Positions 17,314 through 26,330 of a stretch of DNA of 64,000 bases are shown one piece after another. Source of the DNA: Burkholderiales bacterium (lineage in GTDB: Bacteria; Pseudomonadota; Gammaproteobacteria; Burkholderiales; Ga0077523); contig JAIESW010000029.1 in the NCBI GenBank assembly GCA_019745565.1, positions 124,001 through 188,000 of the forward strand, written 5' to 3'. Within the stretch, counting starts at the first letter, position 1, and the number at the start of each line of letters is the position of its first letter. Under the pieces are notes generated by a model. That model saw nothing but the letters and a program-made list of their open reading frames with translations, did not search any database and had not been told where the DNA came from. A program made the translations under genes and the position numbers.

Positions 17314-19411
17314 CCGCGGCGAGTTGCCGTGGATGCTCGTGCTGCATCCACTGCAGCAATTCGGCTGCGGGCATCGGTCGCGCGAACAGGAACCCCTGGA
17401 GTTGTTCGCACTGCAGCTGTACCAGGACGTCGCGCTGATTCTCGGTCTCGACGCCCTCGGCAACCACTTCGAGACCGAGGGCGTGGGCGAGGCTGACGAC
17501 GGCCTTCACCACCGCCAGCGCGTCCACGCTCTGGTCCAGGTCGTGCACGAAGCTGCGATCGATCTTGAGCTGCGTGGCGGGCAGCCGCCGCAGGTAAGCA
17601 AGGCTCGAATAGCCCGTGCCGAAGTCGTCGATCGCCAGCGACACGCCGAGGGCCGACAACTCCGAGAACGAGCGCATCGTCGTCTGGGTGTCCTCCATCG
17701 CCGCCGACTCGGTGATCTCGAACGTGAGCAGCTTGGGGTCGATGCGGTGCTCCTCCAGCGCATTGCGAATGCGCGGGACCAGATCGTCGCGGCGCAGTTG
17801 ATGCACCGACAGATTGACCGCGACCGGCAGGGTGGTGCCGGCATCCTGCCATTGACGGATCTGGCGGCAGGCACGGTCGAGCACCCACTGCCCCAACGAT
17901 CCGATCAGGCCGAACCGCTCGGCGAGCGGCACGAAGATGGCGGGGCTCACCATGCCGCGTTCCGGATGCCGCCAGCGCAGCAGCGCTTCGGCGCCGGTGA
18001 CGCGCCCCGAGCGTCCGCCGAGCTTGGGTTGGAAATGCAGTTCGAGTTCGCCGCGTTCGATCGCCTGCCGCAGTTCGGTCTGCAGGTCCACCTGGCCGCG
18101 GACGTCGACGTCCATGCGCGGCGTCCATGCCACGTAGTTCGCGCCGCCGGTACGCTTCGCCATGTACATCGCCGCATCGGCGCGGCCGATCAGCTTGTCC
18201 GCCGAACCGTGGTCCGGCGCGATCGAGACACCGATGGAACACGACAGCTGGACCTCGCGACCTTCCAGGGGGAACGGTTGCCCCAGCACGGTCAGGATCC
18301 GGCGCGCGATCACTTCGGCAAAGGCTTCGTCTGGCACGTCCTCGAGCACCAGCACGAACTCGTCGCCGCCGATGCGCGCGACGGTGTCGCCTTCGCGGGT
18401 CAGTGATCGCAGGCGCGCGGCCACTTCCTGCAGCACGGTGTCGCCGGCGGTATGGCCGAACGAGTCGTTGATCGGCTTGAATGCGTCGAGATCGACGAAC
18501 AGCAACGCGATCCTGCCGCCGTGGCGCTCGGCGCGGGCGGCAGCCTGCCCGAGGCGGTCCTCCAGCACCAGGCGATTGCAGAGTCCCGTGAGCGGATCGC
18601 GGAACGCCGAGTGCTTCAGTTCGTCGTTGGCCACCTGGAGGGAGCGGGCCAGGCGCGCCGTCTGGCTCTGCATGCGCGCGTCCAGCGCCGACGTGAACAT
18701 CGTCATCAGCATCAACGCGCCGGCACCCACCAGCACCAGCATGCCGAGGCTGTCGCCGCGCAGGCCGTTCCACGCCAGGCACACGGAACCGGTGGGAAAG
18801 TGCGCGGCAGCCATGCCCGTGTAATGCATGCCGCAGATCGCGATGCCCATGACGACTGCGGCTGCAATCTGCCAGGCGATGGCCTGCATGCCGGTCACGC
18901 GGCGCAGCCAGAAGAAGATCGTGAGCGCGACGGCGGAGGCCGCCGCCGCGATCACGGCGGACAGGGCGACCATCCACGGATCCCAAACGATCGCCGGCGA
19001 CATCACCATCGCCAGCATGCCGATGTAGTGCATCGCGCAGATGCCCATCGCCATGGCGAGGGCAGCGAAGCTGAGATGGCGCAGGCTCAGGGTCTCGCGG
19101 CTCGCCACGCGCAGTGCCATGCCCGACACGGCGACCGCTGCCAGCCACGACACGAACGTGAGGATGCGGTCGTAGCCGACCAGGATCGGCAGCTGGAACG
19201 CGAACATGCCGACGAAGTGCATGGCCCAGATGCCGGTGCCCAGGGCCATGGACCCGCCCGTCCACCAGCCGAGGACGATCGCGCGATCCGGCGTGCGGAC
19301 CCGCTTGGCGAGATCGAGGGCGACGTAGGACGCAAAGATCGCCAGTGCGATCGAGGCGCAGACGACCCACGGATCGTAGGTGGGGTTCAGGTAGGATGAG
19401 TCGGTAAGCAT
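17267..19411 (-). CDS. MHYT-GGDEF-EAL membrane cyclic-di-GMP enzyme
   Basis: A 714-residue inner-membrane signalling protein. The first roughly 240 residues form the MHYT sensor: six to seven membrane helices carrying 'MHFVGM', 'MHYIGM' and 'MHYTGM', proposed to bind copper or gas ligands. A GGDEF domain follows, with intact 'GGDEF' and the upstream RxxD inhibitory site (REGD). The EAL domain has intact 'EALLRW', 'ITESAAMED', 'DFGTGYSSL' and 'KIDRSFV'. Both activities, c-di-GMP synthesis and breakdown, therefore look possible. ATG 19411 starts directly before the first helix; two overlapping inverted repeats sit immediately upstream. It is convergent with, and overlaps, the methyltransferase gene. 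Confidence 0.93.
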   Translation of the reverse strand: MLTDSSYLNPTYDPWVVCASIALAIFASYVALDLAKRVRTPDRAIVLGWWTGGSMALGTGIWAMHFVGMFAFQLPILVGYDRILTFVSWLAAVAVSGMALRVASRETLSLRHLSFAALAMAMGICAMHYIGMLAMVMSPAIVWDPWMVALSAVIAAAASAVALTIFFWLRRVTGMQAIAWQIAAAVVMGIAICGMHYTGMAAAHFPTGSVCLAWNGLRGDSLGMLVLVGAGALMLMTMFTSALDARMQSQTARLARSLQVANDELKHSAFRDPLTGLCNRLVLEDRLGQAAARAERHGGRIALLFVDLDAFKPINDSFGHTAGDTVLQEVAARLRSLTREGDTVARIGGDEFVLVLEDVPDEAFAEVIARRILTVLGQPFPLEGREVQLSCSIGVSIAPDHGSADKLIGRADAAMYMAKRTGGANYVAWTPRMDVDVRGQVDLQTELRQAIERGELELHFQPKLGGRSGRVTGAEALLRWRHPERGMVSPAIFVPLAERFGLIGSLGQWVLDRACRQIRQWQDAGTTLPVAVNLSVHQLRRDDLVPRIRNALEEHRIDPKLLTFEITESAAMEDTQTTMRSFSELSALGVSLAIDDFGTGYSSLAYLRRLPATQLKIDRSFVHDLDQSVDALAVVKAVVSLAHALGLEVVAEGVETENQRDVLVQLQCEQLQGFLFARPMPAAELLQWMQHEHPRQLAAVTRIPTVEGSRALRG

Positions 19412-19413
19412 GT

Positions 19414-19439
19414 TGTGCTGCAGCACACCCGACGGGTGT
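19414..19439. repeat. Two overlapping dyads upstream of the MHYT-GGDEF-EAL start
   Basis: A perfect 14-bp palindrome TGTGCTGCAGCACA at 19414-19427 abuts and overlaps an ACACCC-GAC-GGGTGT hairpin at 19425-19439. They lie in the leader of the minus-strand c-di-GMP gene, two bases from its ATG, where a protein or RNA structure could block ribosome access. Function inferred from position only. Confidence 0.45.
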
Positions 19440-19606
19440 TCGGGCGGGTGGCGTACTCGGTGAGTAACGGCCGCGTCATAGCCGGCTTGAGACGGAGTGC
19501 GATGCGGCCCCGGCGGGCGAATACCTTTGCGTCCCCTGGGGCGATAGCTGGGCCCTCGGTGCCCGGATTCCGTAGAATCTTGCCCTTCGTCCGCCATTCG
19601 TACCCG

Positions 19607-20836
19607 ATGTCCGCCCTGATTCGCCCTTTCGCGGCACTTCGTCCCACCTCCCGGTTTGCAGCCGAGGTGGCCGCACCGCCCTACGATGTCCTCACTTCGG
19701 ACGAAGCCCGTGCCCGTGCGGCGGGCAAGCCCGCCAGCTTCCTGCACATCTCCAAGCCCGAGATCGACCTGCCCGAGGGCACCGACCCCCATTCGGCCGA
19801 GGTCTATGCGAAGGCTGCGGAGAACCTCGTCCGAATGCGCGACCAGGGCGTGCTGACGCGCGACGCGAAGCCCTCGTACTACGCGTGGCGCATGACCATG
19901 GGCGCCCATGCGCAGACCGGCATCGCGCTGACGGCCTCCGTCGCTGCCTACGATGTGAACCGCGTCCGCAAGCACGAGTTCACGCGGCCCGACAAGGAGG
20001 ACGATCGGGTGCGCCAGATCGAGGTGCTGAACGCGCAGACCGGGCCGGTGCTGCTGGCCTATCCGGCCAGCGCCGAGATCGATGCCTTGCTGGCCGCCGT
20101 GACCGGTGCACCGCCGGCGGTCGACATCGTCGCCGATACCGGGGTGCGCCATGAGCTGTGGAACATCGCCGACGCGGCCAGCATCGAGGTGATCACGAAC
20201 GCGTTCGAACGCCTGCCGGCGCTCTACATCGCCGACGGCCATCATCGGTCCGCCGCGGCGTCGCGGGTGGCCGCGGCGCGTCGCACGCGCGATGGGGAAG
20301 CGGGGCACGAGTACTTCCTCGCCGTGGCCTTTCCGCATCATCGGATGCAGATCCTGCCGTACCACCGCGTGGTGAAGGACCTGAACGGGCTGACCCCGGA
20401 GGCGTTTCTCGCAGCCGTGGGGCAGCGCTTCGTCGTCGAGCGCAGCGCGGTCGCGGTGCAACCCGCACGACCGCACGAGTACGGGTTGTACCTCGCGGGG
20501 CAGTGGCATCGGCTGACGATCAAGCCCGAGCTCGTTCCCGGCGATCCGGTGGCCCGCCTCGACGTGAGCCTCCTCGCCGATCGGCTGCTGGCGCCGATTC
20601 TCGGCATCACCGACCCGCGGCGCGACCCGCGCATCGACTTCGTCGGCGGTATCCGCGGGTTGCCCGAACTCGAGCGGCGCGTGAACAGCGGGGAGATGCG
20701 CTGCGCGATCGCACTGCATCCCACGCGCATGGAAGACCTCATGGCGGTGGCCGACTCGGGACAAGTGATGCCGCCCAAATCCACCTGGTTCGAGCCGAAG
20801 CTGGCCGACGGGCTGCTCTCGCACGTGCTCGATTGA
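19607..20836 (+). CDS. DUF1015 family protein
   Basis: A 409-residue protein of the DUF1015 family, seen by the N-terminal 'IRPFAALRP...AAPPYDVLTSDEAR' segment and the central 'YIADGHHRSAAA' motif. The HHR triplet suggests a phosphate- or metal-binding site. Biochemical function is not established to my knowledge. In many bacteria it sits by serine or one-carbon metabolism genes. Here it is 22 bp upstream of a PLP aminotransferase in the same direction, so an amino-acid role is plausible. ATG 19607 is chosen because the DUF1015 N-terminal motif begins there; the open frame upstream has no resemblance. Confidence 0.85.
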   Translation: MSALIRPFAALRPTSRFAAEVAAPPYDVLTSDEARARAAGKPASFLHISKPEIDLPEGTDPHSAEVYAKAAENLVRMRDQGVLTRDAKPSYYAWRMTMGAHAQTGIALTASVAAYDVNRVRKHEFTRPDKEDDRVRQIEVLNAQTGPVLLAYPASAEIDALLAAVTGAPPAVDIVADTGVRHELWNIADAASIEVITNAFERLPALYIADGHHRSAAASRVAAARRTRDGEAGHEYFLAVAFPHHRMQILPYHRVVKDLNGLTPEAFLAAVGQRFVVERSAVAVQPARPHEYGLYLAGQWHRLTIKPELVPGDPVARLDVSLLADRLLAPILGITDPRRDPRIDFVGGIRGLPELERRVNSGEMRCAIALHPTRMEDLMAVADSGQVMPPKSTWFEPKLADGLLSHVLD

Positions 20837-20858
20837 TCCGACCCACGACACCGGAACG

Positions 20859-22088
20859 ATGCCTGCCGATACCTTCGACGTCCTGCCGCTGCTGCGCCCG
20901 GACCTGCCCCCGCCCGCCATCCGCTGGAACGGATCGCCCGAGTTCAATCTGGTCGGCGGACACAACGATGCCGACAGCGTTCCGGTCGATGGCCTGATCG
21001 AGGCTGCGACCCGCGCCCTCAAGCGCGAAGGGCGAACGCTGTCCATGTATGGTCTTCACAGCGGCCCGTTGGGATACCGGCCGCTGCGCGAGTTCATTGC
21101 CCGCAAGCTGGAGCGCGACGCCGGGATCCGCTGTACGCCCGACGAAGTGTTGATCACGTCCGGGTCTCTGCAGGGACTCGACCTGGTGAACGGCGTGTTC
21201 CTGTCGCCCGGCGATACGGTGATCGTGGAGGACATGAACTACGCCGGTACGCTGTCGCGGCTGAAGCGGTGTGGTGCCGACATCGTCGGCATCCCGCTCG
21301 ATCAGGATGGTATGCGCATGGATGCGCTCGAGGCCGCCCTCGCCGATCTGGCGCGACGTGGCGTCCGCCCCAAGTTCATCTACACCATCCCCACGGTGCA
21401 GAATCCCACCGCGACCGTGATGAGCATGGAGCGGCGCGCACGCCTGCTCGAGCTCGCGCAGCACCATGGCGTGCCGATCTTCGAGGACGAGTGCTACGCG
21501 GACCTCACGTGGGATGGCGTACGCCCGCAGGCGTTGCGCGGCATGGCGGGGGACGACCGGGTCGTTCACATCGGATCGTTCTCGAAGACCATTGCTCCGG
21601 CGCTGCGGGTCGGCTATCTGGTCGCGAGCTGGCCGCTGATGAGCCGCATCCTCGCGCTCAAGACCGATGGCGGCACCGGTGCCCTGGAGCAGATGGTGCT
21701 GGCCGAGTACTGCTCGACGCACTTCGATACGCACGTGCGCGCGTTGCGAAAGACCCTGCGGCACAAGGTCGACATCCTGATGGATGCGCTGCGCCACAGC
21801 TTCGGCGCGTCGGCGACGTTCGAAGATCCGGCGGGGGGCATCTTTCTCTGGGTCCGGGTGCCGAAGCAGGTGGATACCTCGAAGCTCGCGCAGGTGGCGC
21901 TGCAGGCGGGTGTGGCGATCAACCCCGGCGCGGAATGGATGACCGATGCCGAAGTCGGTCGCCGTTGGCTGCGCGTGTGCTTCGCGCATCCGGAGGAGGC
22001 CGTACTGCGGAACGGCGTGGCACGGCTGGCGGAGGTGTGCCGGCGCGAGTTTGATGTGCCGGCGGCGGCGGGGGGCGTGCATCGCTGA
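20859..22088 (+). CDS. PLP-dependent aminotransferase (class I/II, 2-aminoadipate transaminase/MocR-domain type)
   Basis: A 409-residue fold-type I aminotransferase. 'MYGLHSGPLGYRPLREFIA' is the signature start of the MocR/LysN subgroup, 'ITSGSLQGLDL' precedes the cofactor pocket, 'PTVQNPTA' holds the conserved Asn-Pro, and 'IGSFSKTIAPALRVGY' contains the PLP Lys and the Arg that pairs with the substrate carboxylate. It lacks the N-terminal GntR DNA-binding domain, so it is a plain enzyme. The substrate is probably a branched, aromatic or adipate-like amino acid. Co-directional with the DUF1015 gene; the 3' end faces a palindromic repeat element. Confidence 0.9.
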   Translation: MPADTFDVLPLLRPDLPPPAIRWNGSPEFNLVGGHNDADSVPVDGLIEAATRALKREGRTLSMYGLHSGPLGYRPLREFIARKLERDAGIRCTPDEVLITSGSLQGLDLVNGVFLSPGDTVIVEDMNYAGTLSRLKRCGADIVGIPLDQDGMRMDALEAALADLARRGVRPKFIYTIPTVQNPTATVMSMERRARLLELAQHHGVPIFEDECYADLTWDGVRPQALRGMAGDDRVVHIGSFSKTIAPALRVGYLVASWPLMSRILALKTDGGTGALEQMVLAEYCSTHFDTHVRALRKTLRHKVDILMDALRHSFGASATFEDPAGGIFLWVRVPKQVDTSKLAQVALQAGVAINPGAEWMTDAEVGRRWLRVCFAHPEEAVLRNGVARLAEVCRREFDVPAAAGGVHR

Positions 22089-22137
22089 GCGGCCGGGGTG
22101 TCCTGGCTGTCATCGGAGAACGCTTTGCGTTGTTCCG

Positions 22138-22268
22138 GCCCCCATCCCAACCTTCCCCCACCTTCGGTGGGGGAAGGGGCGTACGTCCCCTCCCCCAGCT
22201 TTGCTGGGGGAGGGCGGAGGGTGGGGGAGCGAAGCGCCAGCGTTGCTGGGGGAGGGCGGAGGGTGGCG
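22138..22268. repeat. Palindromic intergenic repeat, copy A (full element plus extra half)
   Basis: Two back-to-back GC stem-loops joined by a GGGGCGTACGTCCCC-like centre. The first stem has loop ACCTTCGGT and arms TTCCCCC/GGGGGAA; the second has AGCTTTGCT flanked by CTCCCCC/GGGGGAG. The flanks GCCCCCATCC and GGGTGGGGG are themselves inverted. The full unit is 22138-22229. Positions 22230-22268 repeat the right half (ending GGAGGGTGG), so this copy carries a tandem half-unit. It lies between the convergent ends of the aminotransferase and SDR genes, where it could also act as a bidirectional terminator. Same family as the elements at 31022, 36334, 38830, 38916 and 45147. Confidence 0.9.
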
Positions 22269-22299
22269 GTAGCGACGAGCCTCGCCGCGACAGCCATAC

Positions 22300-23040
22300 C
22301 TAGAACGACTCCTTGAACGGCCGCAGGTCCACTTCCTGCGCCCAGGCGGAGCGATGCTGCCCGTGCAGATGCCAGTAGGTCTCGGCGATGGCGTCGATAC
22401 CGAGCAGGCCGTCGTCACCCCGTTCGGCAACGATCGCGGGCCGCAGGCGGCGCAGCCTGTCGCCGTCGATGCCGCCGTCGATCACGACGTGAGCGACATG
22501 GATGCCCTGCGGGCCGTATTCACGCGCCATGCTCTGCGAGAGCATGCGCAGACCCGCCTTGGCGGCGGCGAAATGCGCATAGCCCGGTTTGCCGCGCAGG
22601 CTGCCCGAGGCTCCGGTGAAGAGCACCGTGCCGCGTCCGAGCGGCACCATGCGGCGCGCCGCTTCACGGCCGACCAGGAATCCGCCATAGCAGCCGACGC
22701 GCCAGAAGTGCTCGAACTGCTCGGCGCTCAGTTCGCGGAAATCGATGTGCTGGTTGTTGCCGGCGTTGTGGGCGACGAGGTCGACCGGATCGAGGCCGGG
22801 ACCGGCGGCCATCGCGCGATCGAAGGCCGCGATGACGTCGGCCTCCTTCGTGATATCGGCCGGCAGCGCTGCCGCGCTGCCGCCGGCCGCTTCGATGGTG
22901 GCAACCACCTGTTCCAGTTTCGCGGCGGTGCGCCCCGAGACCAGCACGTGGTGACCGCCCGCGGCGAAGCGGCGACACAGCGCAGCGCCGAGTCCGCGCT
23001 CGGCACCGACGCCGAAGACGATGGCGACCGGTTTACCCAT
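22300..23040 (-). CDS. Short-chain dehydrogenase/reductase
   Basis: A 246-residue SDR. The cofactor motif is 'GVGAERGLGAAL', 'AHNAGNN' follows, and the active-site Ser and Tyr-Lys lie in 'TGASGSL' and 'GYAHFAAAKAG'. The Gly-rich loop has an unusual 'GAERG' variant, and the C-terminus ends in a trafficking-like 'VDLRPFKESF', common in SDRs near oxidoreductase clusters. The SDR fold is clear; the substrate is not. Last gene of the HxlR, MATE, MFS, SDR run (30 bp after the MFS gene), so it may reduce a compound the exporters also handle, under HxlR control. Confidence 0.85.
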   Translation of the reverse strand: MGKPVAIVFGVGAERGLGAALCRRFAAGGHHVLVSGRTAAKLEQVVATIEAAGGSAAALPADITKEADVIAAFDRAMAAGPGLDPVDLVAHNAGNNQHIDFRELSAEQFEHFWRVGCYGGFLVGREAARRMVPLGRGTVLFTGASGSLRGKPGYAHFAAAKAGLRMLSQSMAREYGPQGIHVAHVVIDGGIDGDRLRRLRPAIVAERGDDGLLGIDAIAETYWHLHGQHRSAWAQEVDLRPFKESF

Positions 23041-23070
23041 GCATGATCTCCACGAGGTTGTGAGCGCTCC

Positions 23071-24297
23071 TCACGCGGCGGCGGGACGAGGTGCTGCCAG
23101 CGGCGCTTCCTTGATCGGCAGGTTCACCACCGCAGCCATCAGCGCGAGCGCCATGTCGGCGTACCACATCCAGGTATAGCTGCCGGTATTGGCGAGCGCG
23201 AGGCCCCCCAGCCACGCGCCGAAGAAGCCGCCGATCTGATGCGAGAGCAGCGTGAGGCCGAACAGCGTCGCCAGATAGCGCATGCCGAAGAGCTTGCCCA
23301 CCAGCCCCGCCGTGGGCGGCACGGTGGAGAGCCATGTGACACCCAGCACCGCGGCGAAGACATAGAACGTGAGCGGCGTCTTCGGTGCGGCGAGGTACAG
23401 GACGATCGCAACAGCGCGCGACGCGTAGAGCCACACCAGCAGCCATTTCATGCGGAACACGTTGCCCAGCGCTCCGGCGCCGAGGCTGCCGGCGATGTTC
23501 GACAGTCCGATGATCGCGAGCGAAGTCGCTGCCACGCCCGCCGACAGGCCGCACAGACCGACTTCGCCCGGCAGGTGGGTCACGAGGAAGGCGATGTGGA
23601 ACCCGCACGTGAAGAACCCCGCGTGCAGGCACCAGTAGCTGGGGTCGCGAGCGGCAATGCGCAGTTGGGCGCGCAAGCCGATGTCGTCCTTGGCGGCGGC
23701 TTTCGCGGTCTGCGGCGCCGGCTTGCGGCGCATGATCCACGCGAGCGGCAGGGTGAGCAGCGCGCTGAAGGCCATGCCGAACATGGCCACCGCCCAGCCG
23801 AAGGCCGCGATCAGCGCCTGCACCAGCGGCGCGAACAGGAATTGACCGAAACTGCCGCCGGCGTTGATGAAGCCGGCGGTGAATGCGCGGCGCTCGGGCG
23901 GCAGGCGTCCGGCCGTCGCGCCGATCAGGATGGAGAAGCTCCCTGCGCCGGCCCCGGCGGCGGCGATCACGCCCATGGTGAGGATCAGCATCCACTGGTT
24001 CGTCGCGAACGGGGTCAGGACCCAGCCGAGAGCCAGCAGCAGCCCACCGATGACAATGACGCGCGCCGGGCCGTAACGGTCGGCGATCGCACCGAAGACC
24101 GGCTGCGCCGCCCCCCAGACGAACTGGCCGATGGCGAACGCGAAGCTGATGGAGACCACACCCATGCCGGTGGACGTATTGAGGGGGGAGATGAAGAGCC
24201 CCAGCGTCTGACGGCTGCCCATGGTGATCATGAGGATCACCGCAGCGGTGACGACCAGGAGCCAGGTGCCTTGGGATTTCGTGGTGTGAGCGTTCAT
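23071..24297 (-). CDS. MFS transporter (oxalate/formate antiporter-like or drug-export type)
   Basis: A 408-residue, 12-helix major facilitator protein. 'GSRQTLGLFISPL' at the end of helix 1 and 'GAIADRYGPARVIVIGG' (motif A variant, DRYGPAR) are typical of the monocarboxylate/oxalate-formate-like subgroup. Inner membrane. It starts 22 bp after the MATE gene and is followed by the SDR, so it probably belongs to the HxlR-controlled operon. Direction of transport and substrate cannot be read from the sequence. Confidence 0.88.
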   Translation of the reverse strand: MNAHTTKSQGTWLLVVTAAVILMITMGSRQTLGLFISPLNTSTGMGVVSISFAFAIGQFVWGAAQPVFGAIADRYGPARVIVIGGLLLALGWVLTPFATNQWMLILTMGVIAAAGAGAGSFSILIGATAGRLPPERRAFTAGFINAGGSFGQFLFAPLVQALIAAFGWAVAMFGMAFSALLTLPLAWIMRRKPAPQTAKAAAKDDIGLRAQLRIAARDPSYWCLHAGFFTCGFHIAFLVTHLPGEVGLCGLSAGVAATSLAIIGLSNIAGSLGAGALGNVFRMKWLLVWLYASRAVAIVLYLAAPKTPLTFYVFAAVLGVTWLSTVPPTAGLVGKLFGMRYLATLFGLTLLSHQIGGFFGAWLGGLALANTGSYTWMWYADMALALMAAVVNLPIKEAPLAAPRPAAA

Positions 24298-24319
24298 CGC
24301 GGGTAGGTCCGGACAGGGG

Positions 24320-25663
24320 TCAGCGGCGGATGAACCATACGCCGGAGCGGATGGCCGTGGTCAGCGAGACCCCGTAGACGACCAGGGCCAGCGCGAGCGC
24401 CGCGAAGAGAGCGTTGAGGGAACCGGTCAAGCACAGCACCAGCCAGCCGCCGCCGATCGCGATCACGAGGCGCAGGAAGCCGCTCAGCAGCGGCCACGCG
24501 AGGCGTCCTGCACCCTGCGAAGCGAAGTAGAGCGAGAGGCCCAACCCGAAGAAACCGAAGGTCGGACCCACGAGGCGCAGGTAGGCGGTGCCGGTTTCGA
24601 TCATCCTCGGATCGTGGCCGTACAACTCCAGCCAGGCCTGCGGCCAGAGCGCGGCTGCGAGGCCGATCGCTTCGGTGAGGGCGAACGCGATCGCGCCGCC
24701 GGTCAACGCGATGCGCAGAGCCCGCTCGCGCTGCCCCGCACCGATGTTGGTGCCGACCAGAGCGACCATCGGCGCGCCGAGCCCGAAGACCAGGGGAATC
24801 AGGAGGTACTCCAGTCGCGATGCGGTACCGTACCCGGCGACGGCTTCGGGGCCGATGGCGGAGCCCACGAGCGCTGTCGTGAGCACGAACACGAGTGTGG
24901 TCTGGAGCGTGCTGATCGAACCGACCGCGCCGACGCGCAGGATGTCGACGAAGAATGCCCCGCGCAGGGCGGCGAGGCGCGGGCGCACCACGGCCCGCCC
25001 GGTCCAGAGGTACCACGCCATGACGAGCGTGCTCACCAGCAGCGTCGTCACGACCGCGATCCCGCCGCCCGCAATACCCAATGCCGGCACCGGACCCCAA
25101 CCGAAGATGAGCAGCGGCGACAGCGGCACCAGCAGCACGAAGCCCACGCAGATGGCCACAGACGGCACCAGCATGTTGCCGGTGCCGCGCAGCACGCTCG
25201 CGAGCGCGTTCATGAGCCACACGAGCCAGGCGCCGGCGAACACGATGTTCGAGTACTCGAGGGCCGCGTCGAGCGAACCGTCACTGCCGCCCATGGCTGC
25301 GTACAGCGGTCGGCCGAATGCCAGCACGAGCACCGAGAACAGCAACCCGAGCACCATGTTGATGACGATCGCGTGCAGCACCAGCGCGTCGGCATCGTCG
25401 CGGCGACCGGCGCCGAGAGCACGCGCGATCGCCGAGGAAATGCCGCCTCCGACCGCGCCGCCCGACAGCATCTGCATCATCATGTAGCCGGGAAACACCA
25501 GCGCCATGCCGGCCAGCGCATCCGTGCCGAGCCGCGACACGAACCAGGTTTCGACCAGCCCCGTCGCGGCCTGCGCCAGCATGACCAGGATGTTGGGCCA
25601 GGCGAGTAGCAGCAGCGTGGGCACGATCCGGCCTTCGAGCAGCAGGCGCGTGCGCGGATTCAT
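24320..25663 (-). CDS. MATE-family multidrug efflux transporter
   Basis: A 447-residue, 12-helix MATE protein with the duplicated six-helix architecture. The N-terminal 'LLEGRIVPTLLLLAWPNILVMLAQ' and 'LVETWFVSRLGTDALAG' match the family, as does the mid-protein 'GYGTASRLEYLLIPLVFGLGAPMVALVGTNIGAG'. ATG 25663 gives the usual MATE N-terminus; a GTG at 25714, two bases after the HxlR stop, would add 17 residues and is the alternative. MATE proteins export cationic drugs or metabolites in exchange for Na+ or H+. Directly downstream of an HxlR regulator, which points to an inducible export system. Confidence 0.92.
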   Translation of the reverse strand: MNPRTRLLLEGRIVPTLLLLAWPNILVMLAQAATGLVETWFVSRLGTDALAGMALVFPGYMMMQMLSGGAVGGGISSAIARALGAGRRDDADALVLHAIVINMVLGLLFSVLVLAFGRPLYAAMGGSDGSLDAALEYSNIVFAGAWLVWLMNALASVLRGTGNMLVPSVAICVGFVLLVPLSPLLIFGWGPVPALGIAGGGIAVVTTLLVSTLVMAWYLWTGRAVVRPRLAALRGAFFVDILRVGAVGSISTLQTTLVFVLTTALVGSAIGPEAVAGYGTASRLEYLLIPLVFGLGAPMVALVGTNIGAGQRERALRIALTGGAIAFALTEAIGLAAALWPQAWLELYGHDPRMIETGTAYLRLVGPTFGFFGLGLSLYFASQGAGRLAWPLLSGFLRLVIAIGGGWLVLCLTGSLNALFAALALALVVYGVSLTTAIRSGVWFIRR

Positions 25664-25716
25664 CCCGCCACGATCGGGTGCCGCGGCGCTTGCAATGGCG
25701 GCAAGCGTGCTCACGA

Positions 25717-26253
25717 TCAGGCAGTGCTCTTTCGGATGCCGCGCGCCGCGGGAAGGCGTCGGGATGCACCCCAGTCGCTCGCGGCCAGCTTGGCGGCGGT
25801 GCGGTCCGATGCGGCAGGTCCGGGCGCGACCAGGAACTCGGTGTCCGCCAACGGCCGCTTGCTGTTGCGATCGACGAAGACCGGATCGGCGGGCTTGCCG
25901 GTACGCGCGTTGAGCAGCAGCACACTGGCACCCTCGGGTGCGAAATGCCGGTTGCCCCACGCCGTCATCGCGATGATCACCGAGCGGAAATCGCGCCCGC
26001 GCTCGGTCAATACGTATTCGTAGCGCGGCGGCCGGTCGCTGTAGCGCCGCCGCTCGAGCATGCCGGCCTTCACCAGAGCAGCGAGGCGCCGCGTCAGCAT
26101 GTTCGGCGCGATGCCCAGGCTTTCCTGGAACTGGTCGAAGCGCGTCAACCCGTGCAGGGCGTCGCGGATGATGAGGATGCTCCACCACTCGCCCACCCGC
26201 TCGAGGCTGCGGGCGATGGGGCATTGCATCTTGCCGAGGTTCTTGTGGCGCAT
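25717..26253 (-). CDS. HxlR-family winged-helix transcriptional regulator
   Basis: A 178-residue regulator. The N-terminal HxlR domain shows 'CPIARSLERVGEWWSILIIRDALHGLTRFDQFQ' (Cys11 at the usual sensing position), the recognition helix 'GIAPNMLTRRLAALVKAGMLERR' and the wing 'RYEYVLTERGRDF'. The C-terminal roughly 70 residues are an extra low-complexity tail. HxlR proteins often sense electrophiles or quinones through this Cys and regulate themselves. A perfect 29-bp palindrome begins 14 bp upstream of its ATG (26268-26296) and is the likely operator. First gene of the MATE, MFS, SDR run. Confidence 0.92.
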   Translation of the reverse strand: MRHKNLGKMQCPIARSLERVGEWWSILIIRDALHGLTRFDQFQESLGIAPNMLTRRLAALVKAGMLERRRYSDRPPRYEYVLTERGRDFRSVIIAMTAWGNRHFAPEGASVLLLNARTGKPADPVFVDRNSKRPLADTEFLVAPGPAASDRTAAKLAASDWGASRRLPAARGIRKSTA

Positions 26254-26267
26254 CGTCGCACCATAAT

Positions 26268-26296
26268 CCAGTAACTTGCATAATGCAAGTTACTGG
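26268..26296. promoter_or_regulatory. Perfect inverted-repeat operator upstream of the HxlR gene
   Basis: Arms CCAGTAACTTGCA (26268-26280) and TGCAAGTTACTGG (26284-26296) around a TAA centre make a flawless 13-bp dyad. This ACTTGCA..TGCAAGT form is the kind of site HxlR-family dimers bind. Placed 14 bp before the regulator's ATG, it would overlap its promoter and mediate autoregulation of the exporter operon. The binding assignment is inference. Confidence 0.75.
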
Positions 26297-26330
26297 TCGT
26301 GACCCGATCCGATCCCGGCAGCGGGTGCCG

